From Halopseudomonas formosensis (lineage in GTDB: Bacteria; Pseudomonadota; Gammaproteobacteria; Pseudomonadales; Pseudomonadaceae): DNA of 64,000 nt. Under the pieces are notes generated by a model, which worked only from the letters and a program-made list of their open reading frames with translations, was not told where the DNA came from and searched no databases. A program made the position numbers and the translations under genes. Within the stretch, counting starts at the first letter, position 1. Each line of letters starts with the position of its first letter. Below, piece after piece: positions 1 through 10,154 of this stretch. Location: positions 310,001 through 374,000 of the forward strand of contig NZ_FOYD01000003.1 in the NCBI RefSeq assembly GCF_900115905.1, in the 5' to 3' direction.

Positions 1-1
1 C

Positions 2-205
2 AACCGCCACCTGCCCGCCCCGCTGCCGCGCAATCCGCTGTACACCACCCTGGCCGGGCTGATCCTGCATGAGCTGGAGCACATGCCGGAACAGGACGAA
101 GTGCTGACGGTGGATGGATGGCAGCTGCGCATTCTGGAGATTGAGCACGTACGTATCGCCCGGGTGGAGCTGATCCGCCTGGACGAAGGCCACCACCACG
201 AGTAG
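2..205 (+). CDS. C-terminal end of a CorC/HlyC-type transporter-associated domain protein (partial)
   Basis: The frame is open from the window edge and encodes 67 residues before a TAG stop. The visible pattern is an N-terminal stretch with PLPRNPLYTTLAG, a hydrophobic helix, then DEVLTVDGWQLRILEIEHVR and a closing IARVELIRL strand, ending in a Glu/His-rich tail. This is the usual shape of the CorC_HlyC domain found at the C-terminus of CBS-domain proteins and of TerC-CBS membrane proteins. Which of these the missing N-terminal part belongs to cannot be seen. The gene ends about 110 bases before lipA and reads in the same direction. Confidence 0.7.
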   Translation, partial: NRHLPAPLPRNPLYTTLAGLILHELEHMPEQDEVLTVDGWQLRILEIEHVRIARVELIRLDEGHHHE

Positions 206-240
206 GCCGCACGCGCCGGGGCAAAGCACAGCACCAGCTG

Positions 241-249
241 TGGTAAACT
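241..249 (+). promoter_or_regulatory. possible extended -10 promoter of lipA
   Basis: TGGTAAACT fits the extended -10 form TGn followed by a TAnnnT hexamer (244-249). No good -35 hexamer is visible 17 bases upstream. The same nonamer occurs upstream of waaG on the other strand. This is a pattern match only. Confidence 0.3.
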
Positions 250-314
250 GAGCCCCGGCCACAAGCCCAACTCAGTCCCCCTTGCAGTGGAAGCCTACCA
301 GGAGTCCGTAACCG

Positions 315-1367
<1,053 letters not shown>

Positions 1368-1395
1368 CAGGCTTGCTATCTGGGCTAGCCCCGGC

Positions 1396-1576
1396 GTAGC
1401 GCAGGGGCGCTACACCCCGGCACCGCGGACGAGCTGGTGCTCGTCCCTCCCAGGCAAACTCTTAACGCCTTCTCTGGGAACGTCGAGCACCAGCTCGATG
1501 AAGGGTTTCGGGTTGTCGAGCACCGGCTCGACGACACAGTCCCGCCCAAGGTCGAGGCGTAGCGCGGGTGCGCTGC
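1396..1576. repeat. REP family A cluster A1, bracketed by two GTAGCGC hairpins, between convergent lipA and lipB
   Basis: The 219-base lipA-lipB interval holds five hairpins. At 1427-1446 is GGACGAGCTGGTGCTCGTCC (8-bp stem, TGGT loop), followed by CTCCCAGG. At 1483-1498 is TCGAGCACCAGCTCGA, preceded by CTGGGAACG. At 1515-1532 is a variant with loop ACCG. These match the family A elements described elsewhere in the window. Outside them lie two other hairpins, GTAGCGC-AGGG-GCGCTAC (1396-1413) and an imperfect copy at 1559-1576, forming a direct repeat around the REP pair. The hairpins may also act as the terminators of lipA and lipB; no U-tract is evident. Confidence 0.85.
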
Positions 1577-1586
1577 ACACCGGGGG

Positions 1587-2204
1587 CTATGCGCGCGTCA
1601 GACGCTGGCGCAGTATCTTTTCCAACCGACGCGCGACCTCACTGATATCCACCGGCTGCTCCAGCAGCTCGCTCAGCTGTACCATGCGCAGTCCGCTGTA
1701 ACCGCAGGGATTGATGCGGCTGAAGGGCTCCATGTCCATGTCCACGTTCAGTGCCAGACCGTGGAAGGAGCAACCGCGGCGTACCCGCAGTCCCAGCGAA
1801 GCTATCTTGGCCGCACCCACATAGACCCCGGGCGCATCGGCCCGGGGTGCCGCCTCGATTCCATAACCGGCCAGCAGCTCGACCAGACTCTGCTCCATGA
1901 GGGTGACCAGTTCGCGCACTCCGAGATCCAGTCGGCGCAGGTCAAGCATCAGGTAGGCCACCAGCTGACCGGGGCCATGGTAGGTGACCTGCCCGCCCCG
2001 CTCTACCTGGATCACCGGTATATCCCCGGCGGCCAGTACATGCTCGGCCTTGCCGGCCTGTCCCTGGGTGAACACCGGGGGATGCTGCAGCAGCCAGATC
2101 TGATCCGGGGTGTCGGCATTGCGCTCGGCAGTGAGCTGCCGCATAGCTTCCAGCGTGGGCTGGTAGTCCACCAGCCCCAGATGTCTGACTATCAGCTCGG
2201 CCAT
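1587..2204 (-). CDS. lipB: Octanoyl-[ACP]:protein N-octanoyltransferase
   Basis: Transfers octanoate from acyl carrier protein to lipoyl-domain lysines, the step before LipA. The protein has 205 residues. The signature [12 protein letters not shown] spans about residues 69-80; the catalytic pair is K133 (in GAAKIASLG) and C167 (in INPCGYSG). The start codon overlaps the stop of the upstream DUF493 gene as TGATG, so the two are translationally coupled. The gene is the last of a long minus-strand run that starts at proA. Length is normal for the family. Confidence 0.96.
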   Translation of the reverse strand: MAELIVRHLGLVDYQPTLEAMRQLTAERNADTPDQIWLLQHPPVFTQGQAGKAEHVLAAGDIPVIQVERGGQVTYHGPGQLVAYLMLDLRRLDLGVRELVTLMEQSLVELLAGYGIEAAPRADAPGVYVGAAKIASLGLRVRRGCSFHGLALNVDMDMEPFSRINPCGYSGLRMVQLSELLEQPVDISEVARRLEKILRQRLTRA

Positions 2205-2479
2205 CAGAGCACCATGTGCACCTGGCCGGTGGCCTTGAGGTCGGCATGCAGCTGCTGCAGTTGCTGCTCGCTGGTGGCACGGATGATCAGCCGCAGGGAC
2301 TGGAAGCGGCCATTCTTGCTGTCCTGTACTACCAGCTTGTCCGCATTCAGCGCAGGATCGTGGCGACGGACCACCTCCAGCACCTGTTCCAGCACACCCT
2401 CGGCACCATTGCAGATCACCTTGATCGGATAATCACAGGGAAACTCGATCTTGGGCGCGTCCGGAGTCTTGTCGCTCAT
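2204..2479 (-). CDS. ybeD: DUF493 (YbeD) family protein
   Basis: A 91-residue protein with the DUF493 fold pattern: [15 protein letters not shown] near the N-terminus, a central helix, then [21 protein letters not shown] and a C-terminal VHMVL strand. The family has a small ferredoxin-like (ACT-like) fold and is regularly placed between dacA and lipB. It was proposed to regulate LipB or lipoate metabolism from context, but its biochemical role is not established. It overlaps lipB by one base (TGATG) and lies 12 bases downstream of dacA, so it is part of the same operon. Confidence 0.9.
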   Translation of the reverse strand: MSDKTPDAPKIEFPCDYPIKVICNGAEGVLEQVLEVVRRHDPALNADKLVVQDSKNGRFQSLRLIIRATSEQQLQQLHADLKATGQVHMVL

Positions 2480-2491
2480 CTCGCCTACCCC

Positions 2492-3688
2492 TCAGTTGAA
2501 CAGGCCGTAGAAGAACAGACGGATGCTGTCCCACAGGCGACCGAACAGACCGGCGCTTTCGACGTCAGCCAGGGCAACCAGCGGACCTGTGTGCACCACC
2601 TCTTCACCCAGCTTCACTTCCACCTGACCCAGTACATCGCCACGGGCAATGGGAGCCTTGATGGTGGAATCCAGGGAGACCGTCGCTTCCAGCTTGTCCG
2701 CCTGCCCCTTGGGCAGGGTCAGGACCAGACCCTCGGCCAGACCGACGCCCACCTGATTCTGCGCACCGGCCCAGACCCGGGCGGTGGAGACCACCTGATC
2801 AGGCTGATAGAAGTGGCGGGTCTCGAAGAAGCGGAAGCCCCAGGTCAGCAGCTTCTGGGTTTCAGCGGCGCGGGCCTGCTCGCTGGCGGTGCCCATGACC
2901 ACGGATATCAGACGCATGCCATCACGCTTGGCCGAGGCCACCAGGCAGTAACCAGCTTCGTCGGTATGGCCGGTTTTGAGGCCGTCCACGGTGTTGTCAC
3001 GCCACAGCATGAGGTTGCGGTTGGGCTGACGGATACCGTTCCAGACGAATTCCTTTTCCTTGTAGATGGCGTAGTGCTGGGGGTCATCCTCGATGATGGC
3101 CTTGGCCATGATCGCCATGTCCCGGGCACTGGAGACATGGTTCTCGCCCGGCAGACCGGTGGCATTCTCGAAGTGGGTGTTGTTCATGCCCAGACGACGC
3201 GCGTGGCTGTTCATCAGGTCGGCGAAGGACTCTTCGCTGCCGGCAATATGCTCGGCCAGGGCCACACTGGCATCGTTACCGGACTGGATGATGACACCGC
3301 GCAGCAGGTCGATCACCCGCACCCGGTTGCCCACCTCGATGAACATCTTGGAGCCGCCCATGCGCCAGGCCTTCTCGCTGACCAGCACCTCGTCCTCTTC
3401 CCGCAGCTGCCCCTTGAGGATCTCCATGCTGGCGATGTAGCTGGTCATCATCTTGGTCAGACTGGCCGGCGGCAGCGGGGTGTCGGCGTTGTGCTCGGTG
3501 AGCACCTTGCCGCTGTCGGCATCGATCAGCAGATAGCTGGAGGCAGCCACCGTAGGTGCCGGCGGAATCAGCGGCGCACTGGCCTGGGGCTGTGGTTGAG
3601 GCTGCGGCTGGGGCGTCTGCGCCAGTGCTGCAGGGACCAGCAGCACAGCAGCGGAAACCAACAGGGTATGCATTATCTTCTTGAACAT
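2492..3688 (-). CDS. dacA: D-alanyl-D-alanine carboxypeptidase (PBP5/6 family)
   Basis: Periplasmic, membrane-tethered enzyme that trims the terminal D-Ala from peptidoglycan stem pentapeptides. The 398-residue product has a signal peptide ending near ALA-Q, a short Pro-Gln repeat, then the penicillin-binding motifs SLTK (about 76-79), SGN (136-138) and KTG (238-240). The C-terminal PBP5 domain ends in an amphipathic helix (LFGRLWDSIRLFFYGLF) typical of inner-leaflet anchoring. I chose the ATG at 3688; an in-frame GTG at 3697 has no ribosome site. It is followed closely by ybeD and preceded by rlpA on the same strand. Confidence 0.95.
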   Translation of the reverse strand: MFKKIMHTLLVSAAVLLVPAALAQTPQPQPQPQPQASAPLIPPAPTVAASSYLLIDADSGKVLTEHNADTPLPPASLTKMMTSYIASMEILKGQLREEDEVLVSEKAWRMGGSKMFIEVGNRVRVIDLLRGVIIQSGNDASVALAEHIAGSEESFADLMNSHARRLGMNNTHFENATGLPGENHVSSARDMAIMAKAIIEDDPQHYAIYKEKEFVWNGIRQPNRNLMLWRDNTVDGLKTGHTDEAGYCLVASAKRDGMRLISVVMGTASEQARAAETQKLLTWGFRFFETRHFYQPDQVVSTARVWAGAQNQVGVGLAEGLVLTLPKGQADKLEATVSLDSTIKAPIARGDVLGQVEVKLGEEVVHTGPLVALADVESAGLFGRLWDSIRLFFYGLFN

Positions 3689-3718
3689 GGTGCTCACTGT
3701 CTTGAATGAATCGAAGGG

Positions 3719-4606
3719 TTAATGTGCGCTGACCAGGGTGGGCGAACCCAGGTTGGCCAGGCGTAATCTTTCCATCAGCTGCTGCGCCTCGTCATGGCTG
3801 TCCAGCGGACCCAGCCGCACCCGGTGCAATGTACGGCTATCCACCTGCACCGGGCTGACGAACACCGGCGTCTGCACCATTCCCTGTACCCGGCTGCGCA
3901 GCTGTTCGGCGGCCTGATCCGAGGAGAAGGCCCCCAGCTGCAGGTAGAGCCCGCCTTCCAGCGCGGCGGCACGGGCCGTCGGGTTGGGCGCCGGCACCGA
4001 GACCGGGGCCGGACTGCCAGCCACGGCGCGATTGCCGTTCTGCTGCTGCCATACCACAGGGTCGATTCCCTCTACCCTGACCCGGGCGGTCCCGCGCTCG
4101 GCGAATCCGAGCTTGACCGCGCCGGCGTAGGACAGGTCAATGATGCGGTCCGAATGGAAGGGGCCGCGGTCGTTGACCCGCACTATGATGCTGCGCTGAT
4201 TGTCCAGGTTGGTCACCCGAACATAACTGGGCAGGGGCAGCGTCTTGTGCGCCGCGGTCATGCCGTACAGGTCGTACTGCTCGCCGTTGGCGGTCAGTTG
4301 ACCATGAAACTTGGTGCCATACCAGGAGGCCAGTCCGGTCTCGCGGTAGTTGCGCCCATCCTGTATGGGCACATAGCTGCGCCCCAGAACCGTGTAGGGC
4401 GAGGCCTTGAACGGCCCCTGATGGGGTACCGGGACAGCGTCCGGAATCTGCGATACATCCCTGAAATAGGCCGGGGCGCCATCCTGCACCGTGCGCGGGA
4501 TACCGCCACTGTCCCCGCGCTGAACCGGCGGCGATGAGCAGGCCGCCAGCAGCATGCTCAGACAAAGGACAATGGTACCTGATCCGGCACCCGGCAGTTT
4601 GATCAT
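3719..4606 (-). CDS. rlpA: Septal ring lytic transglycosylase RlpA (lipoprotein)
   Basis: Outer-membrane lipoprotein that in Pseudomonas cleaves denuded glycan strands at the septum. The lipobox MLLAAC puts the lipidated cysteine at residue 23. The double-psi beta-barrel domain follows at about residues 85-180 (GLASWYGTKFHGQLTANGE ... VRVNDRGPF), with the catalytic Asp expected in the NDRGP segment. A Pro/Ala linker leads to a C-terminal SPOR domain (about 215-290) that binds septal denuded glycan. The start overlaps the mltB stop by four bases (ATGA), so translation is coupled. Confidence 0.95.
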   Translation of the reverse strand: MIKLPGAGSGTIVLCLSMLLAACSSPPVQRGDSGGIPRTVQDGAPAYFRDVSQIPDAVPVPHQGPFKASPYTVLGRSYVPIQDGRNYRETGLASWYGTKFHGQLTANGEQYDLYGMTAAHKTLPLPSYVRVTNLDNQRSIIVRVNDRGPFHSDRIIDLSYAGAVKLGFAERGTARVRVEGIDPVVWQQQNGNRAVAGSPAPVSVPAPNPTARAAALEGGLYLQLGAFSSDQAAEQLRSRVQGMVQTPVFVSPVQVDSRTLHRVRLGPLDSHDEAQQLMERLRLANLGSPTLVSAH

Positions 4607-5613
4607 TCGCCCCTCGCTTCCCGGATGAGTTCGGCCAGCTGATGCACGACCATAGCGTACATCACGCTGCGATTGTAGCGGGTTATCACGTGCAGGTTGT
4701 GCAGGCCCAGCCAGTATTGCTTGTGGTCCCCGGCGTCAAACTCGAAGGCCATCACCTGGGTATCGTCCTGCAGTTCGACGCTGGGGGTCCAACCCAGCTC
4801 TTTCAGCTCGCCGACACTGATCTTGGCTTCCAGCCCGCGGTCCAGGGTGAAGCCCTGCGCGTAGTCCTCGCCGCTGACGGTGGCTTCGACTGCCACGGTT
4901 TCGCCGTGTTTCCACTTGTGTTCGGCAAAGTAGTTGGCGGCGCTGCCGATGGCGTCCACCGGATTGTTCCAGATGTCTCGCACCCCATCCTCATCGAAGT
5001 CCACCGCGTAGGCCAGGTAGCTGCTGGGTATGAACTGGGGGAAGCCCATCGCCCCGGCGTAGGATCCGGTCAGGCTGAGGGGATCGACCTGCTGCTCGCG
5101 GGTCAGTACCAGGAAGGATTTGAGCTGGCCGCGGAAGAAGTCGGCCCGGGGCGGATAGTCGAAGCCCAGGGTGGACAAGGCATCTATCACCCGATGACTG
5201 CCCTTGTTGGCACCATAGAAGGTCTCCACACCAATGATCGCCAGGATAATTTCCGGCTCGACGCCATAGACTTCCTCGGCACGGGCCAGCGCATCGGCGT
5301 GCTGGTTCCAGAACGCCACACCCTCGGCGATGCGCCGGTCGGTGATGAAGATCTTGCGGTACTCGTGCCAGGGGCGGACCCGCTCGGCGGGCCGGGATAT
5401 CGCCTCCAGGATGGAGTCGCGGCGCTCGGCCTGGGCCAGCAGCTGGCGCACATGCTCGGGATCGAAGCCGTATTCGGCACGCATTTCCTCAACAAAGGGG
5501 GCCACCGACGGGTGCTCGGCGGTGTAGTTCTGGGCCAGCGCCAGCATTGGGCTGAGCGCCAGGGCAGCGGCCGGCGCATGCCTGCGCAGCCAGGCGGAGA
5601 TCTGAAGCGTCAT
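4603..5613 (-). CDS. mltB: Lytic murein transglycosylase B (SltB1/MltB family)
   Basis: Cleaves the MurNAc-GlcNAc bond with formation of 1,6-anhydro-MurNAc. The 336-residue product carries the MltB motif IIGVETFYGANKG with catalytic Glu at about residue 130, then GAMGFPQFIPSSY. A signal peptide ends at ALA-Q and no lipobox cysteine is present, so it resembles the soluble periplasmic SltB1 of P. aeruginosa rather than lipidated MltB. The open frame extends to 5661, but that start would overlap rodA; the ATG at 5613 follows AGGAAGG and begins a proper signal sequence. It is coupled to rlpA. Confidence 0.94.
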   Translation of the reverse strand: MTLQISAWLRRHAPAAALALSPMLALAQNYTAEHPSVAPFVEEMRAEYGFDPEHVRQLLAQAERRDSILEAISRPAERVRPWHEYRKIFITDRRIAEGVAFWNQHADALARAEEVYGVEPEIILAIIGVETFYGANKGSHRVIDALSTLGFDYPPRADFFRGQLKSFLVLTREQQVDPLSLTGSYAGAMGFPQFIPSSYLAYAVDFDEDGVRDIWNNPVDAIGSAANYFAEHKWKHGETVAVEATVSGEDYAQGFTLDRGLEAKISVGELKELGWTPSVELQDDTQVMAFEFDAGDHKQYWLGLHNLHVITRYNRSVMYAMVVHQLAELIREARGE

Positions 5614-5642
5614 GTACCTTCCTGTTATCCAGTTACCATCTG

Positions 5643-6782
5643 TCATCCGTGTATCATCCACTTGCGGTGCGTATGGACAGACATCAGGATGCCGAAACCC
5701 GCCAGCAATGTGATCAGTGAAGTGCCGCCGTAGCTGATCAGCGGCAGCGGCACGCCGACCACCGGCAGCAGGCCACTGACCATGCCGATATTAACGAATA
5801 CATAGACAAAAAAGGTGAGCGTCACGCTGCCGGCCAGCAACTTGCTGAAGGCCTCCTGGGCGTGGTGGGTGATGTAGAGGCCCCGGGCGATGATCAGCAG
5901 ATAGACCAGCATCAGCAGGGACACCCCGACCAGACCGAACTCCTCGGCCAGCACGGCAATGATGAAGTCGGTATGCCCTTCGGGCAGGAAGTCCAGATGG
6001 GACTGGGTGCCCTGCAACCAGCCCTTGCCATAGACGCCGCCCGAGCCGATGGCTGCCTTGGACTGGATGATGTTCCAGCCGGCCCCCAGCGGGTCGCTCT
6101 CGGGATTGAGCAGCGTCAGCACCCGCTGTTTCTGGTACGCATGCATGACAAAGAACCACATGGCCACCGCGCCGGGCACCAGCATGACCAGAGCCCCGAG
6201 GATATAACGCCAGCGCAGCCCGGCCAGCAGCAGGCCGAAGATGCCCGAGGCAGCGATCAGCAGGGTGGTCCCCAGATCCGGCTGTTTGAGGATCAACACC
6301 ACCGGCACCATGATGATCGTCAGGCACACAGCCACATGCTTGAAGCGCGGCGGCATCTCCCGCCGCCCGAGATACCAGGCCACGCTCATCGGCATCACCA
6401 GCTTCATGATCTCCGACGGCTGGAAGGTGATGACCCCGGGGATGCTCAGCCAGCGCTGGGCCCCCTTGGCCTCGGTACCCACCACCAATACCGCCAGCAG
6501 CAGCAACGAGGAGCCGACGTAGGCCACCGGCACCCAACGCTCCATGAACCTGGGCTTGACCTGGGCAATGAACAGCATCACCGCCAGCCCGATCGCATAA
6601 TGCGCGCTCTGGCGATACAGCATGGACAGGCTCTTGCTGCTGGCCGAATAGAGTACGAAGCCGGCGGCACCGGCCAGAATCAGGATCAGCAACAGCAGCC
6701 AGGGGTCGACATGAATGCGCATCCACAGTGGCTCCCGACGCAGTCCCGGGCTGGGGGCGGAGACTCCGGACAAGGGCTTCAT
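5643..6782 (-). CDS. rodA: Rod shape-determining peptidoglycan glycosyltransferase RodA (SEDS family)
   Basis: SEDS-family polymerase of the elongasome, working with PBP2 encoded directly upstream. The 379-residue protein has ten or so hydrophobic segments starting with DPWLLLLILILAGAAGFVLYS, the conserved QPSEIMKL segment, a periplasmic loop with GAGWNIIQSKAAIGSGG and YGKGWLQGTQSHLDFLPEGHTDF, and the C-terminal PLPLISYGGTSL motif. The expected catalytic Asp region is the EGHTDF loop. The start overlaps the mrdA stop by four bases. Length is normal for RodA. Confidence 0.96.
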   Translation of the reverse strand: MKPLSGVSAPSPGLRREPLWMRIHVDPWLLLLILILAGAAGFVLYSASSKSLSMLYRQSAHYAIGLAVMLFIAQVKPRFMERWVPVAYVGSSLLLLAVLVVGTEAKGAQRWLSIPGVITFQPSEIMKLVMPMSVAWYLGRREMPPRFKHVAVCLTIIMVPVVLILKQPDLGTTLLIAASGIFGLLLAGLRWRYILGALVMLVPGAVAMWFFVMHAYQKQRVLTLLNPESDPLGAGWNIIQSKAAIGSGGVYGKGWLQGTQSHLDFLPEGHTDFIIAVLAEEFGLVGVSLLMLVYLLIIARGLYITHHAQEAFSKLLAGSVTLTFFVYVFVNIGMVSGLLPVVGVPLPLISYGGTSLITLLAGFGILMSVHTHRKWMIHG

Positions 6783-8659
6783 GGCGTCACCTCTTCCTCG
6801 ATGGATTCCGGCTCGGGTTCAGGTTCGGGCTCTGGCAATAGCCAGGCGTCAAACAGCATGCGTCCCACCGGTGCCGCGACCCGGCCACCGGACTCCCCGT
6901 TCTCCACCATCACCGCCACGGCAATCTGCGGGTCGTCTACCGGCGCGAAGCCGACGAACAGTGCATGATCTCGGTGACGCTCGCGCAGCGCAGCCGAGTC
7001 ATAGCGGGCACCCTGGGCGATGGCTACCACCTGGGCGGTACCTGTCTTGCCCGCCATGCGATAGGGTGCTCCGGCGGCCGCCGAACGGGCCGTACCACGT
7101 TCGCCGTGCATGACCATCTCCATGGTGCGGATGATGAAGTCCCAATCGGAGGGATTGCGCAGCACCACGTTCTCGGGCGTATCACTTTCATCCGGCCCCT
7201 GACCATCGGCATCGGCCAGCAGCCGCGGCCGTTTCCACACGCCCCGGTTGGCAATCAGCGCGGTGGAATGCGCCAGCTGCAGGGGCGTGGACAGCATGTA
7301 GCCCTGGCCGATGCCGGTAATCAGCGTCTCCCCCGGGTACCAGGGCTGGCGGCGCGAGGCACGCTTCCACTCCCGGGACGGCATCAGCCCCGCGGATTCC
7401 TCGAAGATGTCCAGGGACACCCGTGTACCCAGGCCGAACTTGGTCATGAACTCGTGCATGCGGTCGATGCCCAGCTTGTGCGCCAGATCATAGAAGTAGG
7501 TGTCGTTGGAGCGCGCCATGGCCAGTTCCATGTCCACCCAGCCATCGCCGTAGCGGTTCCAGTTGCGGTATTTGTGCGAGTTGTTCGGCAGCTGATAGAA
7601 GCCCGGGTCATACACCCGCGCCGTGCGGGTGGTGACGCCATAATCGAGCCCGGCCAGGGCGACGATCTGCTTGATGGTCGAGCCCGGCGGGTAGAGTCCG
7701 CGCACGACCCGGTTGAACAGCGGCTGGTCGATGGAGTCGCGCAGCTCACCGTAGTCCGCATGGCTGATCCCGGTCACGAACAGGTTGGGGTTGAACGACG
7801 GCTGACTGACATAGGCCAGCACACCTCCGGTCTTGGGCTCGATGGCCACCACAGCGCCCCGGCGGTTGCCCAGCGCCTCTTCGGCCACCGCCTGCAGGCG
7901 GCTGTCCAGATGCAGGGTCAGATCGCGACCGGATTCCGGCTCGGTGCGCTTGAGCACCCGCAGTACCCGGCCGCGGGCGTTGGTCTCCACTTCCTCGTAA
8001 CCGACCTTGCCATGCAGCAGGTGCTCGTAGAACCGCTCCACCCCGGTCTTGCCGATGTAGTGGGTTCCGGCATAGGCGACCCGGTCGATGGTCTCCATCT
8101 CCCGCTCGTTGATACGGCCGACGTAGCCCACGGCATGGGCGAAATGCTCCGCCCGGGGATAATGGCGCACGAAACTGGCCTGCACCTCGATGCCCGGCAG
8201 ACGGAACTGGTTGACCGCGATACGGGCGATCTGGTCCTCGGTCAGGTTGAACATCACCGGCACCGCCTCGAAGGGGCGACGCCGCTGGCCGAGGCGGCGA
8301 TGGAGCTGGTTGATGTCCTCATCGTCCAGCTCCAGCAGCGACTGCAGCAGCGCGACGGTCGTTTCCAGATCCGGGACCCGCTCACGGGTGATGTTCAGGC
8401 TGAAACTGGGGCGGTTCTCCGCCAGCACCACGCCATTACGGTCATAGATGCGCCCGCGGGCCGGCGGGATCGGCTGTACGTGGACCCGGTTGTTCTCCGA
8501 CAGGGTGGCATGATGCTCGTATTGCACCACCTGCAGCCAGAACATCCGCGCCAGCAACACGCCGGACAGCAACACGATGACGACCGTGGCCAGAATGATC
8601 CGTCGCTGGACAATGCCGGCTTCGTTGAGGTGGTCCTTGATGCGAATCGGCTTGGCCAT
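6779..8659 (-). CDS. mrdA: Penicillin-binding protein 2, elongation-specific transpeptidase
   Basis: Class B PBP that crosslinks lateral-wall peptidoglycan with RodA. The 626-residue product has one N-terminal membrane helix (about 20-40), a dimerisation/pedestal domain with PPARGRIYDRNG, and a transpeptidase domain with STIK (S327, K330), SND (384-386) and KTG (538-540). The C-terminus ends in an acidic Pro-Glu run (PEPEPEPEPE) coded by a short repetitive tract at about 6795-6835, which may vary in length between strains. It follows rlmH after three bases and is coupled to rodA. Confidence 0.96.
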   Translation of the reverse strand: MAKPIRIKDHLNEAGIVQRRIILATVVIVLLSGVLLARMFWLQVVQYEHHATLSENNRVHVQPIPPARGRIYDRNGVVLAENRPSFSLNITRERVPDLETTVALLQSLLELDDEDINQLHRRLGQRRRPFEAVPVMFNLTEDQIARIAVNQFRLPGIEVQASFVRHYPRAEHFAHAVGYVGRINEREMETIDRVAYAGTHYIGKTGVERFYEHLLHGKVGYEEVETNARGRVLRVLKRTEPESGRDLTLHLDSRLQAVAEEALGNRRGAVVAIEPKTGGVLAYVSQPSFNPNLFVTGISHADYGELRDSIDQPLFNRVVRGLYPPGSTIKQIVALAGLDYGVTTRTARVYDPGFYQLPNNSHKYRNWNRYGDGWVDMELAMARSNDTYFYDLAHKLGIDRMHEFMTKFGLGTRVSLDIFEESAGLMPSREWKRASRRQPWYPGETLITGIGQGYMLSTPLQLAHSTALIANRGVWKRPRLLADADGQGPDESDTPENVVLRNPSDWDFIIRTMEMVMHGERGTARSAAAGAPYRMAGKTGTAQVVAIAQGARYDSAALRERHRDHALFVGFAPVDDPQIAVAVMVENGESGGRVAAPVGRMLFDAWLLPEPEPEPEPESIEEEVTP

Positions 8660-8662
8660 GGA

Positions 8663-9130
8663 TCACTTGTGGTAGGGATGGCGGGTCAGGATGGTCCAGG
8701 CACGGTAGAGCTGCTCAGCGAGCAGGATGCGCACCAGCGGGTGGGGCAGGGTCAGCGGTGACAGGGACCAGCGCTGGTCGCTGCGCGCCAGCACCTCGGC
8801 GGGCAACCCTTCCGGGCCGCCGACCATGAGGTTGACCGTGCGCGCTTCCAGCCGCCAGTTCTCGAGCTGCTGCGCCAGGGCCTCGGTGGACCAGGCGCGC
8901 CCCTCCACCTCCAGGGTCACTATGCGGTCCCCGGGCTGGGTGGCGGCCAGCATCTGCTCGCCTTCCCTGCGCATCAGACGCGCCACGTCGGCGTTCTTGC
9001 CGCGGGTGGTCAGCGGTATCTCCACCAGCTCCAGCGGCAGGTCGGCCGGCATGCGCTTGGCATACTCGGCATAGCCCTGCTCTACCCAGCGCGGCATGCG
9101 GGATGCCACGCTGATCAGGCGGATACGCAA
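8663..9130 (-). CDS. rlmH: 23S rRNA (pseudouridine-1915-N3)-methyltransferase
   Basis: SPOUT-class methyltransferase that modifies pseudouridine 1915 in helix 69 of 23S rRNA on assembled 70S ribosomes. The 155-residue length is exact for the family. The SAM-binding trefoil-knot segment is visible as [13 protein letters not shown] and the C-terminal knot as [30 protein letters not shown]. It sits six bases after rsfS and three before mrdA, the usual order in Pseudomonas. Confidence 0.96.
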   Translation of the reverse strand: MRIRLISVASRMPRWVEQGYAEYAKRMPADLPLELVEIPLTTRGKNADVARLMRREGEQMLAATQPGDRIVTLEVEGRAWSTEALAQQLENWRLEARTVNLMVGGPEGLPAEVLARSDQRWSLSPLTLPHPLVRILLAEQLYRAWTILTRHPYHK

Positions 9131-9136
9131 GTGCCC

Positions 9137-9496
9137 TTACTCCGCGGTCGGTTGCTGCTGCGCGCGACGGGACTCGGCACTCTGCCAGAGCCGCTCCAGA
9201 TCATAGAACTGGCGGGTAGCCGGCTGCATGATATGAACGACGATATCGCCCAGATCCACCAGCACCCACTCGCCCGATTCCTTGCCTTCGACGCCGAGGG
9301 GGCGACGTCCGGCTTCCTTGGCCTTCTCGATGACGTTGTCCGCCAGTGCGCCCACCTGACGGTTTGAACCGCCGCTGGCGATGATCATGTAGTCGGTGAC
9401 ACCCGTCAGCTCGCGCACATCGATGCGTACCACATCCTTGGCCTTGAGTTCGGCCAGTGCGTCTTCCACGGTCTTGATCAGATCTTCAATCTGCAT
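9137..9496 (-). CDS. rsfS: Ribosomal silencing factor RsfS
   Basis: Binds uL14 on the 50S subunit and blocks joining with 30S under starvation. The product from the chosen ATG has 119 residues and shows the family pattern: [19 protein letters not shown], then [22 protein letters not shown] and [16 protein letters not shown]. The frame is open up to 9565, but that would overlap nadD; the ATG at 9496 starts with MQIEDL, as in homologues, and is preceded by GAGGAAAAG. Transcribed with nadD upstream and rlmH downstream. Confidence 0.95.
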   Translation of the reverse strand: MQIEDLIKTVEDALAELKAKDVVRIDVRELTGVTDYMIIASGGSNRQVGALADNVIEKAKEAGRRPLGVEGKESGEWVLVDLGDIVVHIMQPATRQFYDLERLWQSAESRRAQQQPTAE

Positions 9497-9512
9497 GGTG
9501 GTGTTCTTTTCC

Positions 9513-10154
9513 TCAGTTCGGGGACCGGTATAGTCCCCGGGTTTCAATATAGCCAAGCACTGCATCCGGCAGCAGGAAACGCGGTGAGCGCCCGGCCGAG
9601 ATCAGTGCGCGAATATGGGTGGCGGAGATTGCCAGCGGCGTCTGAGCCAGGCAGAGGATCTCGCCGTGGGTGGCCTTCATGGCCTCCGGCGTGCTGACAC
9701 TGCGCGCGGCCAGCAGGTCCTTCAGCACCTCGGGCAGCTCCTGATCCTGTTCCGGACGCTGCAGCACCACCAGACTGGCGAGCTCCAGCAGCGACTCCCA
9801 GCGGTGCCAACCCGGCAGACCACAGAAGGCATCCCAGCCGACGATCAGGAACAGAGTGGCGTCCGGGCCCAGCTCCGCGCGCAGCGCCTCCAGGGTTTCA
9901 ACCGTGTAGGAAGGACGCTCGCGGCGCAGCTCACAGTCGTCCACCAGCAACTGGTCATCGGAGGCCGTCGCCAGACAGACCATCTCCAGACGCTGCTGCG
10001 CCGTCGCACCGGGTCGATCCCGGTGCGGCGGACGGGCATTGGGTACCAGCCTCAGCTCATCCAGACCCAGGCATTCCCGCACCTCAACGGCACTGCGCAG
10101 ATGACCGAAATGAATCGGGTCAAAGGTACCGCCGAGGATGCCAACGCGTATCAC
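9513..10154 (-). CDS. nadD: Nicotinate-nucleotide adenylyltransferase
   Basis: Makes nicotinic acid adenine dinucleotide, the step before NadE, whose gene is at the far end of this window. The 213-residue protein begins with the nucleotidyltransferase motif [12 protein letters not shown] (about residues 9-20) and ends with the ISATHIR motif, both ATP-binding. The start is GTG, overlapping the proA stop as GTGA. Part of the proA-nadD-rsfS-rlmH run. Confidence 0.95.
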   Translation of the reverse strand: MIRVGILGGTFDPIHFGHLRSAVEVRECLGLDELRLVPNARPPHRDRPGATAQQRLEMVCLATASDDQLLVDDCELRRERPSYTVETLEALRAELGPDATLFLIVGWDAFCGLPGWHRWESLLELASLVVLQRPEQDQELPEVLKDLLAARSVSTPEAMKATHGEILCLAQTPLAISATHIRALISAGRSPRFLLPDAVLGYIETRGLYRSPN

